Positions 32,869 through 41,762 of a DNA stretch of 64,000 bases are shown piece by piece. The notes beneath the pieces were generated by a model that did not search any database, had not been told where the DNA came from, and saw only the letters and a list, made by a program, of their open reading frames with translations. Source of the DNA: CAZEJS01 sp964512645 (GTDB lineage: Bacteria > Actinomycetota > Geothermincolia > Fen-727 > Anoxymicrobiaceae); the NCBI GenBank assembly GCA_964512645.1, contig CAZEJS010000011.1:1-64000 (forward strand), written 5' to 3'. Both the position numbers and the translations under genes were made by a program. Positions within the stretch are counted from its first letter, which is position 1. Each line of letters begins with the position of its first letter.

Positions 32869-33564
32869 ATGGAAAGAATCCTCATCATTGAAGACGAGAC
32901 CGCCCTCGCGGAAGCCCTCAAGTACACGCTGGGCAAAGAAGGCTACGAGGTCGAGGCGGTCCACGACGGCGCGGAGGGGCTCGGCGCCTTCGAGAACGGG
33001 GGCGCGGACCTCGTGCTGCTCGACATCATGCTCCCTTCGCTCGACGGACTCGAGGTTTGCAGGCGGATACGCCGCGCTTCCCGGGTTCCCATCGTCATGC
33101 TGACCGCGAAGGACTCCGACCTCGACGAAGTTCTCGGCCTGGAGACAGGCGCCGACGATTACATCACCAAGCCGTTCAACATGAGGACGCTGCTGGCCAG
33201 GATAAAAACGATACTGAGGCGGGCGAGGGAAGGCGGTGCGGAAATGGGAGCGGCCGCCACCTGCGGCGACATCCGCCTCGACAGGGAGCGCCACCAGGTA
33301 ACTGTCCGGGGGAAGCCCGTCGAGCTGACGCCCATCGAGTACGGGGTGCTGGACGCGCTGATGGCCCGGGCGGGCAGGGTGGTGGCTCGCGAGCACCTGC
33401 TCGCGTCGGTTTGGGGAGATTTCTGCGGGTCGAGCAAGACGCTGGACGTCCACGTGCGCCACCTCAGAGAGAAGATCGAGGCCGACCCGGGCAGGCCCCG
33501 ACACCTGAAGACGGTGCGTGGAACGGGCTACAGGCTGGTGGCGCCGGAGGAGGAGAACGACTAG
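32869..33564 (+). CDS. phoP: PhoB/PhoP/RegX3-type response regulator
   Basis: 231 residues. Receiver domain: acidic cluster EDE (8-10), phosphoacceptor Asp52 in LLDIMLP, Thr in MLTAKD and Lys in ITKPF. An OmpR-type winged helix follows (LTPIEYGVLDALM and GTGYRLV). Directly followed by the histidine kinase gene and the pst operon, so it most likely controls phosphate-starvation genes. Start ATG 32869 has GGAGGGG nearby. Confidence 0.93.
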   Translation: MERILIIEDETALAEALKYTLGKEGYEVEAVHDGAEGLGAFENGGADLVLLDIMLPSLDGLEVCRRIRRASRVPIVMLTAKDSDLDEVLGLETGADDYITKPFNMRTLLARIKTILRRAREGGAEMGAAATCGDIRLDRERHQVTVRGKPVELTPIEYGVLDALMARAGRVVAREHLLASVWGDFCGSSKTLDVHVRHLREKIEADPGRPRHLKTVRGTGYRLVAPEEEND

Positions 33565-34986
33565 GTGCGAAGCCTCAAGAGGACCATCATTGTCAGGTAC
33601 GCGCTCGGGCTGGTCATCATCGCGATGATGGTGGCTTTCGCCCTGACCTTCACCATCAACGCCAGGCTGCCCGAGGCGATCGCCGTGATGGTCGGGCTGG
33701 GGCTGCTGCTGGTGGGCCTGGGCGTCGTGACCATCCTTACACAGCGTACGCTCGTCAGGGACCTGCGCGAGCTGGGCGCCGGCCTCAGAACCATTGTCGC
33801 CGGCAGCGAGCTCGACAGGATGCCCCAGCCCCGGTTCCGGGAGATGGCGGAGCTCGCGCACGATATCGACACCATCGGGCATGCCGCGAGGGAGACGATC
33901 CGGCTGCTCGAGCGCGAGAGGGACAGCCTCGAGGCGGTTCTGGAGAACACCCCCGTCGGCATCATCGTTGTCGGCCCGGATCTGCGGACCGGGATGATCA
34001 ACCCTGCGGCGGAGAGGCTGCTGGGCACGAGCAAGAGGTACGCCCTCGGGCGGACGTTCACCGAGATCCACCACAGCCCCGCGATCGATTGCGCGATCGA
34101 AGAGGCCGGCGCCGGGGAGGAACACAGCGACGAGGTATCAATAAGCCTGCCCCGCCGGAGGACGCTCAAGGTGCTGGCGAGCCCCATTGCTGGAGAGGAA
34201 GGTGCGACGTCAGGGGTCGTCTGCATACTGGAAGACATCACCGCGCGCCGCCGGCTCGAGCGTGTCAGGAGTGATTTCGTCGCCAACGTATCGCACGAGC
34301 TGCGCACGCCGGTCTCGAACATGCGGGCGGTCGTGGAAGCGCTGGGCGCGGGCGCGGTCTCCGAGCCGGAAACGGCCGGGCGCTTCATGAAGGACCTGGA
34401 CCGCGAGAGCTCGCGCCTGGCTCAGATAATCGAGGACCTGCTGGTGCTGTCGCGCCTCGAGGAGCCGAAGTGCCGGGCGGCGGCCCGTGGGTCGTTCGAT
34501 GTGCTGGAGCTGCTCGAGGAGGTCGCCGGGGAGAAGTCCGCCCTCGCCTCGGACTGTTCCGTGGAGGTGTCGACGGTAACCGTCGGCGGGAGGATACCCG
34601 TCGAGGGAGACCGGAAACTGATCAAGACCGCATGCTCGAACCTGCTGGACAACGCCATCAAGTACAACGTCCCCGGGGGAAAGGTGGAGCTGAAGGCCGA
34701 CCTGTCGGAGGACGAGGTCGCGATCGTCGTCTCGGATACCGGCATCGGGATACCGTTCGACGAGCGGTCGAAGGTCTTCGAGCGCTTCTACAGGATCGAC
34801 AAAGCGAGGTCGCGCGAGACCGGCGGCACCGGTCTCGGACTGTCCATCGTCAAACACGCCGCCGAGTATCACGGCGGCAGGGTCCACATGGAGAGCTCGA
34901 TCGGGAAGGGCTCCAGCTTCTTCCTCGTCCTCCCCGCCGGCCCCGGCCGGCGGCCCGACCGTTCCGATCAGTCGGACCCGTCCTGA
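33565..34986 (+). CDS. phoR: PhoR/SenX3-type sensor histidine kinase
   Basis: 473 residues from GTG 33565, directly after the regulator's stop. Two transmembrane helices (about 10-30 and 37-58) are joined by a loop of only a few residues, so it has no real outside sensor. A PAS domain (about 120-225) and the HisKA box SHELRTP (His244) follow, then an HATPase domain with N box NLLDNAIKYN, DTGIGIP and GTGLGLSIV. As in SenX3/PhoR, input probably comes from the Pst transporter via PhoU. Confidence 0.93.
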   Translation: MRSLKRTIIVRYALGLVIIAMMVAFALTFTINARLPEAIAVMVGLGLLLVGLGVVTILTQRTLVRDLRELGAGLRTIVAGSELDRMPQPRFREMAELAHDIDTIGHAARETIRLLERERDSLEAVLENTPVGIIVVGPDLRTGMINPAAERLLGTSKRYALGRTFTEIHHSPAIDCAIEEAGAGEEHSDEVSISLPRRRTLKVLASPIAGEEGATSGVVCILEDITARRRLERVRSDFVANVSHELRTPVSNMRAVVEALGAGAVSEPETAGRFMKDLDRESSRLAQIIEDLLVLSRLEEPKCRAAARGSFDVLELLEEVAGEKSALASDCSVEVSTVTVGGRIPVEGDRKLIKTACSNLLDNAIKYNVPGGKVELKADLSEDEVAIVVSDTGIGIPFDERSKVFERFYRIDKARSRETGGTGLGLSIVKHAAEYHGGRVHMESSIGKGSSFFLVLPAGPGRRPDRSDQSDPS

Positions 34987-35149
34987 AAGCGCCGGGAAAG
35001 GTGTGCCGGCCACGCGGTCCTTTCCGCTGCTCCGGCCCGGGAATCTGCCAGGCCTCCGGGCCGTCCCCCGTCCCCGAGGAGCGTCGGTTCGACTACGAAG
35101 CCTCGAGCCGGTTCACGTTCGGCGCTCCGGGTCAAAAAAATAACCTGTT

Positions 35150-35182
35150 CTTAAGTCTTCCGTAACCCGGGCTGAACCAGCG
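35150..35182. promoter_or_regulatory. Candidate Pho box upstream of pstS
   Basis: Read on the minus strand, three 11-base direct repeat units GGTTCAGCCCG, GGTTACGGAAG and a weaker ACTTAAG unit lie end to end, similar to the GTTCACC-type 11-base units of actinobacterial PhoP boxes. A further GGTTCAC lies on the plus strand at 35110-35116. The site ends 19 bases before the pstS ATG. Confidence 0.55.
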
Positions 35183-35201
35183 GCATGTTACATTCCGAGC
35201 C

Positions 35202-36071
35202 ATGAAAGGCAAGCATGTGACCGCGAGCGCCGTGCGGGCGGCATGTCTCCTGCTGGCCTGTTCCCTCGCCCTGGCGCCGTGCGGTTGCGCCCCGCGGCGG
35301 GTCCCGGGCTACAGGGGAAAGGTCAAAGGGTCCGGTTCGACGACCCTGCTGCCCGTATCGCAGGAGGCGGCGGTGCGGTTCACCGCGCTCAACCCGGCGG
35401 CGAAGGTGGAGATACAGGGTGGAGGCTCGAGCGTCGGGATTGCCCAGCTCGAACAGGGCGTCGTCGACCTGGTGAACAGCTCGCGCGACCTCAACCCCGG
35501 CGAGGGTGGGGGCAGGCTGGTGGACTTCAAGGTGGCTTTCGACGTGATCGCCCTGGTCGTGAACCCGGCCAATCCCGTCAGGAACCTCACCGCCGAGCAG
35601 GTCAGGGCGATATTCACCGGCGGCTTCACCAACTGGAAGGACGTCGGCGGGCCCGACCGGGAGATAGTGGTCGTTGTCCGGGACCAGGCCTCGGGCACGC
35701 GGGAGATGTTCGACCGGAAAGCCCTGGGCGCGACGGCCGACAGGCGGGTCCTCTGCGTTGCCTCGGCGATCGAGTCGGCCAGCAACGGGGTCGTGCGGGA
35801 GGTCGTCGCCGCGACCGTCGGCGCCATCGGGTACGTCTCGTCGGGGTACGTGAACGACCGCATCAAGGCCCTCCGCCTGGACGGGGTGGCTCCCGGACGG
35901 AGGACCGCGGCGAGCGGCAGGTATCCGCTGGCCCGGTTCCTGCACATGATCACCATGGGCCGGCCCGAAGGGGCGCTCGAGGGATACATCGACCTCGTTC
36001 TCAGCGATGATTTTCAGCGGGAGATCGTGGCTACCGAGTATATCCCGGTGAAGGACGTGATGAAGGAATGA
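35202..36071 (+). CDS. pstS: Phosphate-binding lipoprotein of the Pst transporter
   Basis: 289 residues. Signal peptide ending in a lipobox (APCGC; C27 or C29) tethers it outside the membrane. The PstS phosphate-binding motif GSGSTTLLPVS starts at about residue 44, with GGGSSVGI and the FTGGFTNWKDV and RDQASGTREMF stretches. It binds phosphate and hands it to PstCA. It follows a candidate Pho box and starts the pstSCAB-phoU operon with an ATGA overlap to pstC. Confidence 0.96.
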   Translation: MKGKHVTASAVRAACLLLACSLALAPCGCAPRRVPGYRGKVKGSGSTTLLPVSQEAAVRFTALNPAAKVEIQGGGSSVGIAQLEQGVVDLVNSSRDLNPGEGGGRLVDFKVAFDVIALVVNPANPVRNLTAEQVRAIFTGGFTNWKDVGGPDREIVVVVRDQASGTREMFDRKALGATADRRVLCVASAIESASNGVVREVVAATVGAIGYVSSGYVNDRIKALRLDGVAPGRRTAASGRYPLARFLHMITMGRPEGALEGYIDLVLSDDFQREIVATEYIPVKDVMKE

Positions 36072-36988
36072 GCCGTGTCGAGCCGCGGTTCGGGCGGGCG
36101 TCGGTCATGAAATCCATCACCGCGGGGGACGGCGACCGCTGGTTGAAGCTTCTGGTCTTCATGTGCGCGTCGCTCTCCTTCTTCGCGGTGCTGTTGATCC
36201 TGCTGTTTATCTTCAGGGAGGCGTGGCCCTCCATCAGCAGGTTCGGCGTCAAGGGCCTGTTCCTTTCGACCGACTGGGCCCCCGACCCGGGCAGGCCCGA
36301 GGCGGGCAGTTACGGCATGCTGGCGTTCACCTGGGGGACGCTGCTTACCACGGTCTTCGCGATGTCGCTGGCGGCGCCGCTGGGCATCGGGACGGCGGTC
36401 TTCATCGACCAGGTGGCGCCGGACGGCATCGCCAGGGTAGTCAGGCGGGGCATAGAGCTCCTCGCGGGGATACCGTCCGTCGTCCTGGGCTGGTTCGCCC
36501 TGACCCTGCTTGTCCCGGCTGTCGCCCGCGTGACCGGTTCAGCGGGCTACGGGATACTGGCGGCTTCGCTGGTGCTGGTGGTCATGTCCCTTCCCACGAT
36601 CACGACGCTGAGCGCCGAGACGCTCAAGGCGGTCCCTCATGAGCTGGAAGAGGCTTCGACGGCGATGGGCGCGACCCGCTGGTACACCATACGCAAGGTG
36701 TTGCTGCCCTCCGCCAGGGATGGTCTCATCGTCGCCACGATCCTTGGAATGGGCAGGGCCATAGGGGAGACCATGGCCGTCCAGATGGTGATCGGCAACG
36801 CGCGGGGGTTCGCCGTCTCGCCGCTCCAGCGCACCAGCACGCTGACCACGCGCATCGTCACCGACATGGGAGAGGCCACCGGCCTCTACCGCTCCGCGCT
36901 TTTCTCCCAGGCGCTGATGCTGCTGCTGCTCTCGGTCGCCCTCATCCTCTGCATAAGGGTAATCTCCCGGAGGAGGGGTGCGGGGTGA
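36068..36988 (+). CDS. pstC: Phosphate ABC transporter permease PstC
   Basis: 306 residues, six predicted transmembrane helices, and the permease loop EASTAMGATRWYTIRKVLLPSA (the EAA motif that meets PstB). The N-terminus is basic. It forms the inner membrane channel with PstA. Its start overlaps the pstS stop (ATGA) and its end overlaps the pstA start, so the subunits are translated together. Confidence 0.96.
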   Translation: MSRVEPRFGRASVMKSITAGDGDRWLKLLVFMCASLSFFAVLLILLFIFREAWPSISRFGVKGLFLSTDWAPDPGRPEAGSYGMLAFTWGTLLTTVFAMSLAAPLGIGTAVFIDQVAPDGIARVVRRGIELLAGIPSVVLGWFALTLLVPAVARVTGSAGYGILAASLVLVVMSLPTITTLSAETLKAVPHELEEASTAMGATRWYTIRKVLLPSARDGLIVATILGMGRAIGETMAVQMVIGNARGFAVSPLQRTSTLTTRIVTDMGEATGLYRSALFSQALMLLLLSVALILCIRVISRRRGAG

Positions 36989-37836
36989 AAGGGGCGCGGG
37001 CCGACAGAGTCGCAACCGCGGTCTTCTGGGCGCTGGGCCTGATAACCGTGGCGCTGCTCGTCTTCATAATCCTGGAGATATTCGCCCGCGGCCTGCTCAC
37101 GGCGCTCAACCCGAGGTTCCTCTTCGGCAGGCCCGAGGCGATCAGGAGCGGAGGCGGCATCTTTCCCATGGTCGTCTCGACGCTCTACCTGGTCGCGCTG
37201 ACGCTCGTGATATCGCTCCCGGTATCGATAGGCGCGGCGGTATACCTCTCGGAGTACTCGAAAAAAGGGAAGCTGACGGGATTCATCAGGTTCTGCCTGG
37301 ATACGCTGGCGACGTTGCCGTCCATAGTGTTCGGGCTGTTCGGGATGGCCCTGTTTGTCGTCCACTTCCGGTGGAGCTACTGCCTCCTGGCCGGCGCGTG
37401 CACCCTGGCGATATTGAACCTGCCGATACTGCTGCGGGGCACGGAGGAGGCCATCAGGCAGGTGCCCATGACTTACCGGGAAGCGTCGATGAGCCTGGGA
37501 GCCGGGAAGTGGACTACCATACGGCAGGTGGTGATCCCCAGTGCCATGCCCGGGATTCTGACGGCGACGATTCTCCCCATAGGCAGGATAGTCGGGGAGT
37601 CCGCCGCGGTCATATACACGACGGGCCTGTTCGTCAGGACCATGCCGGTGAGCCCGTTCGATACCGCCGCCCCACTCGCGGGGTACGTCTGGTACGCGCA
37701 GACCGAGGGCAGGGGGGACTACGTCAGGATCGTCAACGGCGGGGCGGCCCTGCTGCTGCTGATGGTGCTGGCGATCTATTTCATCGCCCGATACGCCGGC
37801 AGGAAATACCAGCAGAAGAAGCTCCTGGGAGGATGA
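36985..37836 (+). CDS. pstA: Phosphate ABC transporter permease PstA
   Basis: 283 residues from GTG 36985. Six transmembrane helices and the EAA loop EASMSLGAGKWTTIRQVVIPSA. The family stretches GGIFPMVVSTLYLV and LPSIVFGLFGMALF fit PstA. It pairs with PstC. The GTGA overlap with pstC and the ATGA overlap with pstB indicate coupling. End of the protein is basic, as usual. Confidence 0.96.
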   Translation: MKGARADRVATAVFWALGLITVALLVFIILEIFARGLLTALNPRFLFGRPEAIRSGGGIFPMVVSTLYLVALTLVISLPVSIGAAVYLSEYSKKGKLTGFIRFCLDTLATLPSIVFGLFGMALFVVHFRWSYCLLAGACTLAILNLPILLRGTEEAIRQVPMTYREASMSLGAGKWTTIRQVVIPSAMPGILTATILPIGRIVGESAAVIYTTGLFVRTMPVSPFDTAAPLAGYVWYAQTEGRGDYVRIVNGGAALLLLMVLAIYFIARYAGRKYQQKKLLGG

Positions 37837-38642
37837 TGGATATCCGCGAAACGCCGGGCCCGGGCGCCGGCGAGAACAAGATGAGCATAGCGGACCTGAC
37901 CATGTTCTACGGGCCTTTCAAGGCCATCGAGGACGTAACGCTGGACATTCCGTCGCGCCGGATAACCGCGCTGATCGGCCCATCGGGCTGCGGCAAGAGC
38001 ACCCTGGTGCGCTGCCTGAACCGCATGAACGACCTCGTCGAGGGCGTGAGAGTGGAGGGGGAGGTTCGCCTCGACGGAGAGAACATCTACGCCCCGGGTT
38101 ACGACACGATCGGGCTGCGGCGCAGGGTCGGGATGGTGTTCCAGAGGCCGAACCCGTTTCCCAAGAGCATCTACGAGAACGTCGCCTACGGCCCCAGGCT
38201 GATCGGGATCAGGGACAAGGAGCGGCTCGACGGCATCGTGGAGGAGAGCCTCAAAAAAGCCGCGCTCTGGAACGAGGTGAAATCGACGCTGCAGGAGTCG
38301 GGGATGCGTCTTTCGGGGGGCCAGCAGCAGAGGCTGTGCATCGCCAGGGTCATCGCGGTCCAGCCCGAGGTCATCCTCTTCGACGAGCCCTGCTCCGCCA
38401 TCGACCCGGTGGCGACCCAGCTCATCGAGGACCTGATGGTCGAGCTGAAACAGAACTACACGATAGTCATAGTAACCCACAACATGCAGCAGGCGGCCAG
38501 GGTGAGCGACTACACCGCTTTCATGCTCGTGCAGGAGCAGGGCCGGCCCGGAAAACTGATAGAATACGGGGAGACCAGCTTCATCTTCACGAACCCCGCC
38601 GACGAACGAACGGAGCGGTACATCACCGGGCGGTTCGGATAG
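37833..38642 (+). CDS. pstB: Phosphate ABC transporter ATPase PstB
   Basis: 269 residues. Walker A GPSGCGKST, the PstB-specific CLNRMNDL, Q-loop FQRPNPFPKSIYENV, signature LSGGQQQRLCIAR and Walker B VILFDEPCSAIDPVAT. Two in-frame ATG codons (37833 and 37836) open it; the first overlaps the pstA stop as ATGA. It powers phosphate uptake through PstCA and, with PhoU, signals to the histidine kinase. Confidence 0.97.
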   Translation: MMDIRETPGPGAGENKMSIADLTMFYGPFKAIEDVTLDIPSRRITALIGPSGCGKSTLVRCLNRMNDLVEGVRVEGEVRLDGENIYAPGYDTIGLRRRVGMVFQRPNPFPKSIYENVAYGPRLIGIRDKERLDGIVEESLKKAALWNEVKSTLQESGMRLSGGQQQRLCIARVIAVQPEVILFDEPCSAIDPVATQLIEDLMVELKQNYTIVIVTHNMQQAARVSDYTAFMLVQEQGRPGKLIEYGETSFIFTNPADERTERYITGRFG

Positions 38643-38661
38643 GGGAAGGGGCCACCTGCGC

Positions 38662-39309
38662 ATGAAGATTCGAAAGACGTTCCACCAGCAGCTCGACGAT
38701 CTGTACCTCGAGCTCCTGAAGATGGCCAACACGACCGTAGACATCGTCGACCGCACCGGAGCGGCGTTCGCCCGGCTCGACGCGGCGGCCGCGGAGTCGA
38801 TCATCGAGGGCGACGACGTCCCCGACGAGTTCGTCTCCAGGATCGAGGAAGCGGGCATCGAGCTGCTCGCCAGGCAGGCCCCGGTCGCCATCGACCTGCG
38901 GACCATAATCGTGATCATGCGCCTGGCCGTGCACCTGGAGCGCGTCGGCGACCTATGCGTTAACATCAGCAAGGCGATACGCAACCTGCAGGGCTACACC
39001 CTCTCCCCCTGGATCAGGGAGAACATGGACGAGATGTTCAAGCGTTCCTCGAAAATGCTGGTCACCTCCATCGACGCCTTCAAGGAACACGATGCCGCCA
39101 AGGCGGAGTCCCTGTCCGCCATGGACGACACCGTGGACCGGATCAACCGGGCCTTTCTGACCTCTTACAACAAGGACAGCGAGGAGGAGCTGGAGCTCGT
39201 TATCAGGGTGGTGATGGTCGCCAGGTTCATCGAGAGAATAGCCGACCATGCCGTGGACATCGGGGAGAACGTACGCTACATGGTCACCGGTGAGTTCGTC
39301 GAGACGTAA
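38662..39309 (+). CDS. phoU: Phosphate signalling protein PhoU
   Basis: 215 residues of two repeated three-helix bundles. Each half has the metal-binding E/DxxxD-type motif (HLERVGDLCVNISK near residues 93-106 and FIERIADHAVDIGENV near 190-205). PhoU conveys Pst activity to the kinase. It closes the operon, 19 bases after pstB. Confidence 0.95.
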   Translation: MKIRKTFHQQLDDLYLELLKMANTTVDIVDRTGAAFARLDAAAAESIIEGDDVPDEFVSRIEEAGIELLARQAPVAIDLRTIIVIMRLAVHLERVGDLCVNISKAIRNLQGYTLSPWIRENMDEMFKRSSKMLVTSIDAFKEHDAAKAESLSAMDDTVDRINRAFLTSYNKDSEEELELVIRVVMVARFIERIADHAVDIGENVRYMVTGEFVET

Positions 39310-39388
39310 CGTGTGGAGGGGGCGAGCCCGCCATCCCCGGGACCCCGGCCGCGCGATTTCCTGTTCCCCGGCCCGGTGGAGCAGGCTG

Positions 39389-39394
39389 TATAAT
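39389..39394 (+). promoter_or_regulatory. Promoter -10 of rubrerythrin gene
   Basis: TGTATAAT gives TATAAT 71 bases before the start ATG; no -35 is evident. Confidence 0.5.
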
Positions 39395-39465
39395 CGTGTT
39401 CGGGCCGACAACGTGGCCCGGCGGGGCGAACGGTCCGGGCGCCCATTCCCGGAAAGGAGAGCGGC

Positions 39466-39957
39466 ATGTCAACCTTGGACGACCTGAAGGCGGCGTTTGA
39501 CGGTGAGTCCCAGGCGAACAGGACTTACCTGGCATTCGCGAAGAAGGCGGACGAAGAGGGCTACGCCCAGGTGGCGAAGCTCTTCAGGGCCGCCGCCGAC
39601 GCGGAGACGGTACACGCCCTGGCGCACCTCGGTGTCATGGGCGGAATCAACGGCACCGCCGACAACCTCGAGGAAGCTATCGCCGGGGAGACCCACGAGT
39701 TCACCTCGATGTATCCGGCGATGATCGAGCGGGCGAAGGAGGAGGGCAACAGGGCGGCGGCGGAGTCTTTCGACAACGCCAACCAGGTCGAGGAGATCCA
39801 CGCCGGGCTCTACAGGAAGGCGCTGGACGGACTGGGGAAGAACGAGGAAGTCGACTACTACGTCTGCCAGTACTGCGGCAACACCGTCGAGGGCGAGCCC
39901 CCGGAACGCTGCCCGATCTGCGGACGCCCGCGGAAGATGTTCAAGAAGATAGACTGA
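39466..39957 (+). CDS. rbr: Rubrerythrin
   Basis: 163 residues. A ferritin-like four-helix domain (di-iron ligands in GESQANRTY, DAETVHALAHL and VEEIHAGLY) is followed by a rubredoxin-like knuckle (C134, C137, C149, C152). It reduces hydrogen peroxide in anaerobes. AAAGGAG upstream of ATG 39466. An anaerobic lifestyle marker. Confidence 0.96.
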   Translation: MSTLDDLKAAFDGESQANRTYLAFAKKADEEGYAQVAKLFRAAADAETVHALAHLGVMGGINGTADNLEEAIAGETHEFTSMYPAMIERAKEEGNRAAAESFDNANQVEEIHAGLYRKALDGLGKNEEVDYYVCQYCGNTVEGEPPERCPICGRPRKMFKKID

Positions 39958-40010
39958 GCGGCCCGGGGCGCCCGCGCCCTGAGGCACGCCGCGCACAGGC
40001 AAGGAAAGAC

Positions 40011-40769
40011 ATGGAGGCCATAGAACTCGAACTGCCGGTCGTAGGGGTCCAGGTGCTCGAGGACGCGTCGCGATGCGAGGGCCGGCGATACCAGGGCGTC
40101 GCGTGGTGCGACGCGGTAAGGCGCGCCACGTACGGCGAGGACCTCCTGGTGGAGCCGGGCTCGATCGAGACCTGCAAGTGGTCCCCGGTGGTGCTGGGGC
40201 TGAAGGAGCCGGAGAACGAGTTCGAGAGGAGCCTCGAGCCGAGGTTCGAGTGGCCCGTGGCGGCGGTGCGGGTCGCTCCCCTGTGGCGCATCGAGGAGGT
40301 TCTCGACGTGGTGATCGTGCGCGGAAGGCCCGCCCGGCTGCGCGAGCTCGCGGCCAGGCTGGGGGACGGCGCGCTGACGGAACGGTACAGCGGCCAGATC
40401 GGGCGCACCGCAACCGGCATCGGGGGGCACGGCCTGAGCGCCAGGCTGTTGCTCTCGCGGACCTCCAACCGCGCCCTGGACGTCCTCAAGCGCTGGGACA
40501 GGTTCGACGAGGCCACGAGGAGACTGTTCAACGACTATCGCGTGAGCGCCCTGTTCGAGAAGCTGGCCAGGAACGCGGTGGCCGACATGTCGCTGTGCAG
40601 GAATTCGACCGTCATCCCACACATGGAGGATTGCGGCAACCTCAGCTTTTTCTGCGTGGGCGGCATCACCTGGGGCGGCAACTCGCCGGCTCACATGACC
40701 TCGGGCTACCCGGGCGGGATGATCGGCAGCATCCTCGAGCAGGTCGATTTCCCGGGCAAAGAGCGCTGA
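40011..40769 (+). CDS. DUF169-like protein
   Basis: 252 residues. The pattern of a short N-terminal 'V-x-V' strand, then RYQGVAWCDAVRRATYGEDL, and a conserved CKWSPVVLGL fits COG2043/DUF169 proteins, often near redox genes; the match is by pattern only. Further cysteines (C209 region RNSTVIP, DCGNLSFFCVGG) could form a metal site. It lies downstream of rubrerythrin (53 bases). Function unknown. Confidence 0.6.
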   Translation: MEAIELELPVVGVQVLEDASRCEGRRYQGVAWCDAVRRATYGEDLLVEPGSIETCKWSPVVLGLKEPENEFERSLEPRFEWPVAAVRVAPLWRIEEVLDVVIVRGRPARLRELAARLGDGALTERYSGQIGRTATGIGGHGLSARLLLSRTSNRALDVLKRWDRFDEATRRLFNDYRVSALFEKLARNAVADMSLCRNSTVIPHMEDCGNLSFFCVGGITWGGNSPAHMTSGYPGGMIGSILEQVDFPGKER

Positions 40770-40844
40770 GCCCCCGCGAGGCGCGTCCCGGCGCCGTACC
40801 TCGACACACCGGGGAAGAGGAGCCCGAGGAAGCGCTCTCGCGCC

Positions 40845-41669
40845 TCAGGCCGGGCGCATGGTGGTGGCGCCCGCCTCACAGGCGGAGGCGCACAGGCCGC
40901 AGCCGAAGCAATCCATGACCAGCGGTGTCCCCTCCTCGAGCCTTCGCGCGTCGAACGGGCACACCTCCACGCACCTGGCGCACCCGGCGCAGCGGCCGGC
41001 GTCCACCACGGCCCTCCAGTCTCCTTTCACCAGGGGGAACACGCTCTGCCCGAGCGTCCTGTTCAAGATGTAAGGGACGCAGCCGTCGGTGCAGCAGTTG
41101 CAGATAACGTACTCGTTCACGGCGCCCCCCAGCAGGCAGTGCAGGAAGACCATGTGGAACATCCCCTGCGACGCGCACTCCCTGACGATCGCCTTCGCCT
41201 CCTCCTTCTCGATCCGGCGGTAGGCGAACGGGAAGGCGTCCAGCCAGACATCGGTGCCGGTCTTGATGACGATATCCGTCTCCATGGGGTGGGGGCAGGC
41301 CCTGTGGCCCATCCGGCAGCGGCAGGGGCCCACGGCGATCGGACCCTTCAGCGAGTCGATAAGGTCGAGGAGCTCCGGCTCCGGTACCGGGCGGCCGGTG
41401 TCCCCGTAGTGCCCGAACGGGTAGGCGATGGGGTAGAGGAGGAGCAGGCGGGTCAGGAAGAACTTCGACAGGAACTTCAGGCGCCCCACGCACGCCAGGT
41501 ACGACAGGTGCAGCACCGGGACCTCCACGTACCGCGCGAAGATCTTCAGCAGGAACAGCCGGATGCGGCTGTGCTCCCCGGCCACGATATGACCGAGCAT
41601 CACCTGCACCAGCAGCAGGACCGCCAGGAGGCGCCGTTCACTTCTCGCTTCCCTTTTCCACTTCTTCAT
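40845..41669 (-). CDS. 4Fe-4S ferredoxin-type protein with extra Cys cluster
   Basis: 274 residues from ATG 41669, behind GGAGGTGG. The N-terminus (1-75) is hydrophobic/basic and could attach to the membrane. The centre has CRCRMGHRACPHP and CNCCTDGCVPY cysteines. The C-terminal pair of clusters is CAGCARCVEVCP and CFGCGLCASACE. It resembles electron-transfer proteins coupled to flavin or Hdr-type partners. Partner genes are not adjacent. Confidence 0.85.
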   Translation of the reverse strand: MKKWKREARSERRLLAVLLLVQVMLGHIVAGEHSRIRLFLLKIFARYVEVPVLHLSYLACVGRLKFLSKFFLTRLLLLYPIAYPFGHYGDTGRPVPEPELLDLIDSLKGPIAVGPCRCRMGHRACPHPMETDIVIKTGTDVWLDAFPFAYRRIEKEEAKAIVRECASQGMFHMVFLHCLLGGAVNEYVICNCCTDGCVPYILNRTLGQSVFPLVKGDWRAVVDAGRCAGCARCVEVCPFDARRLEEGTPLVMDCFGCGLCASACEAGATTMRPA

Positions 41670-41762
41670 TCGCCACCTCCATGGCGCGCCTGACCGCGCC
41701 CTCCCGCGGGTGCAGAAAAGAAATGGAAAGGGTGCCACCCCGACCTCTCTTCCGCTCCCGGT

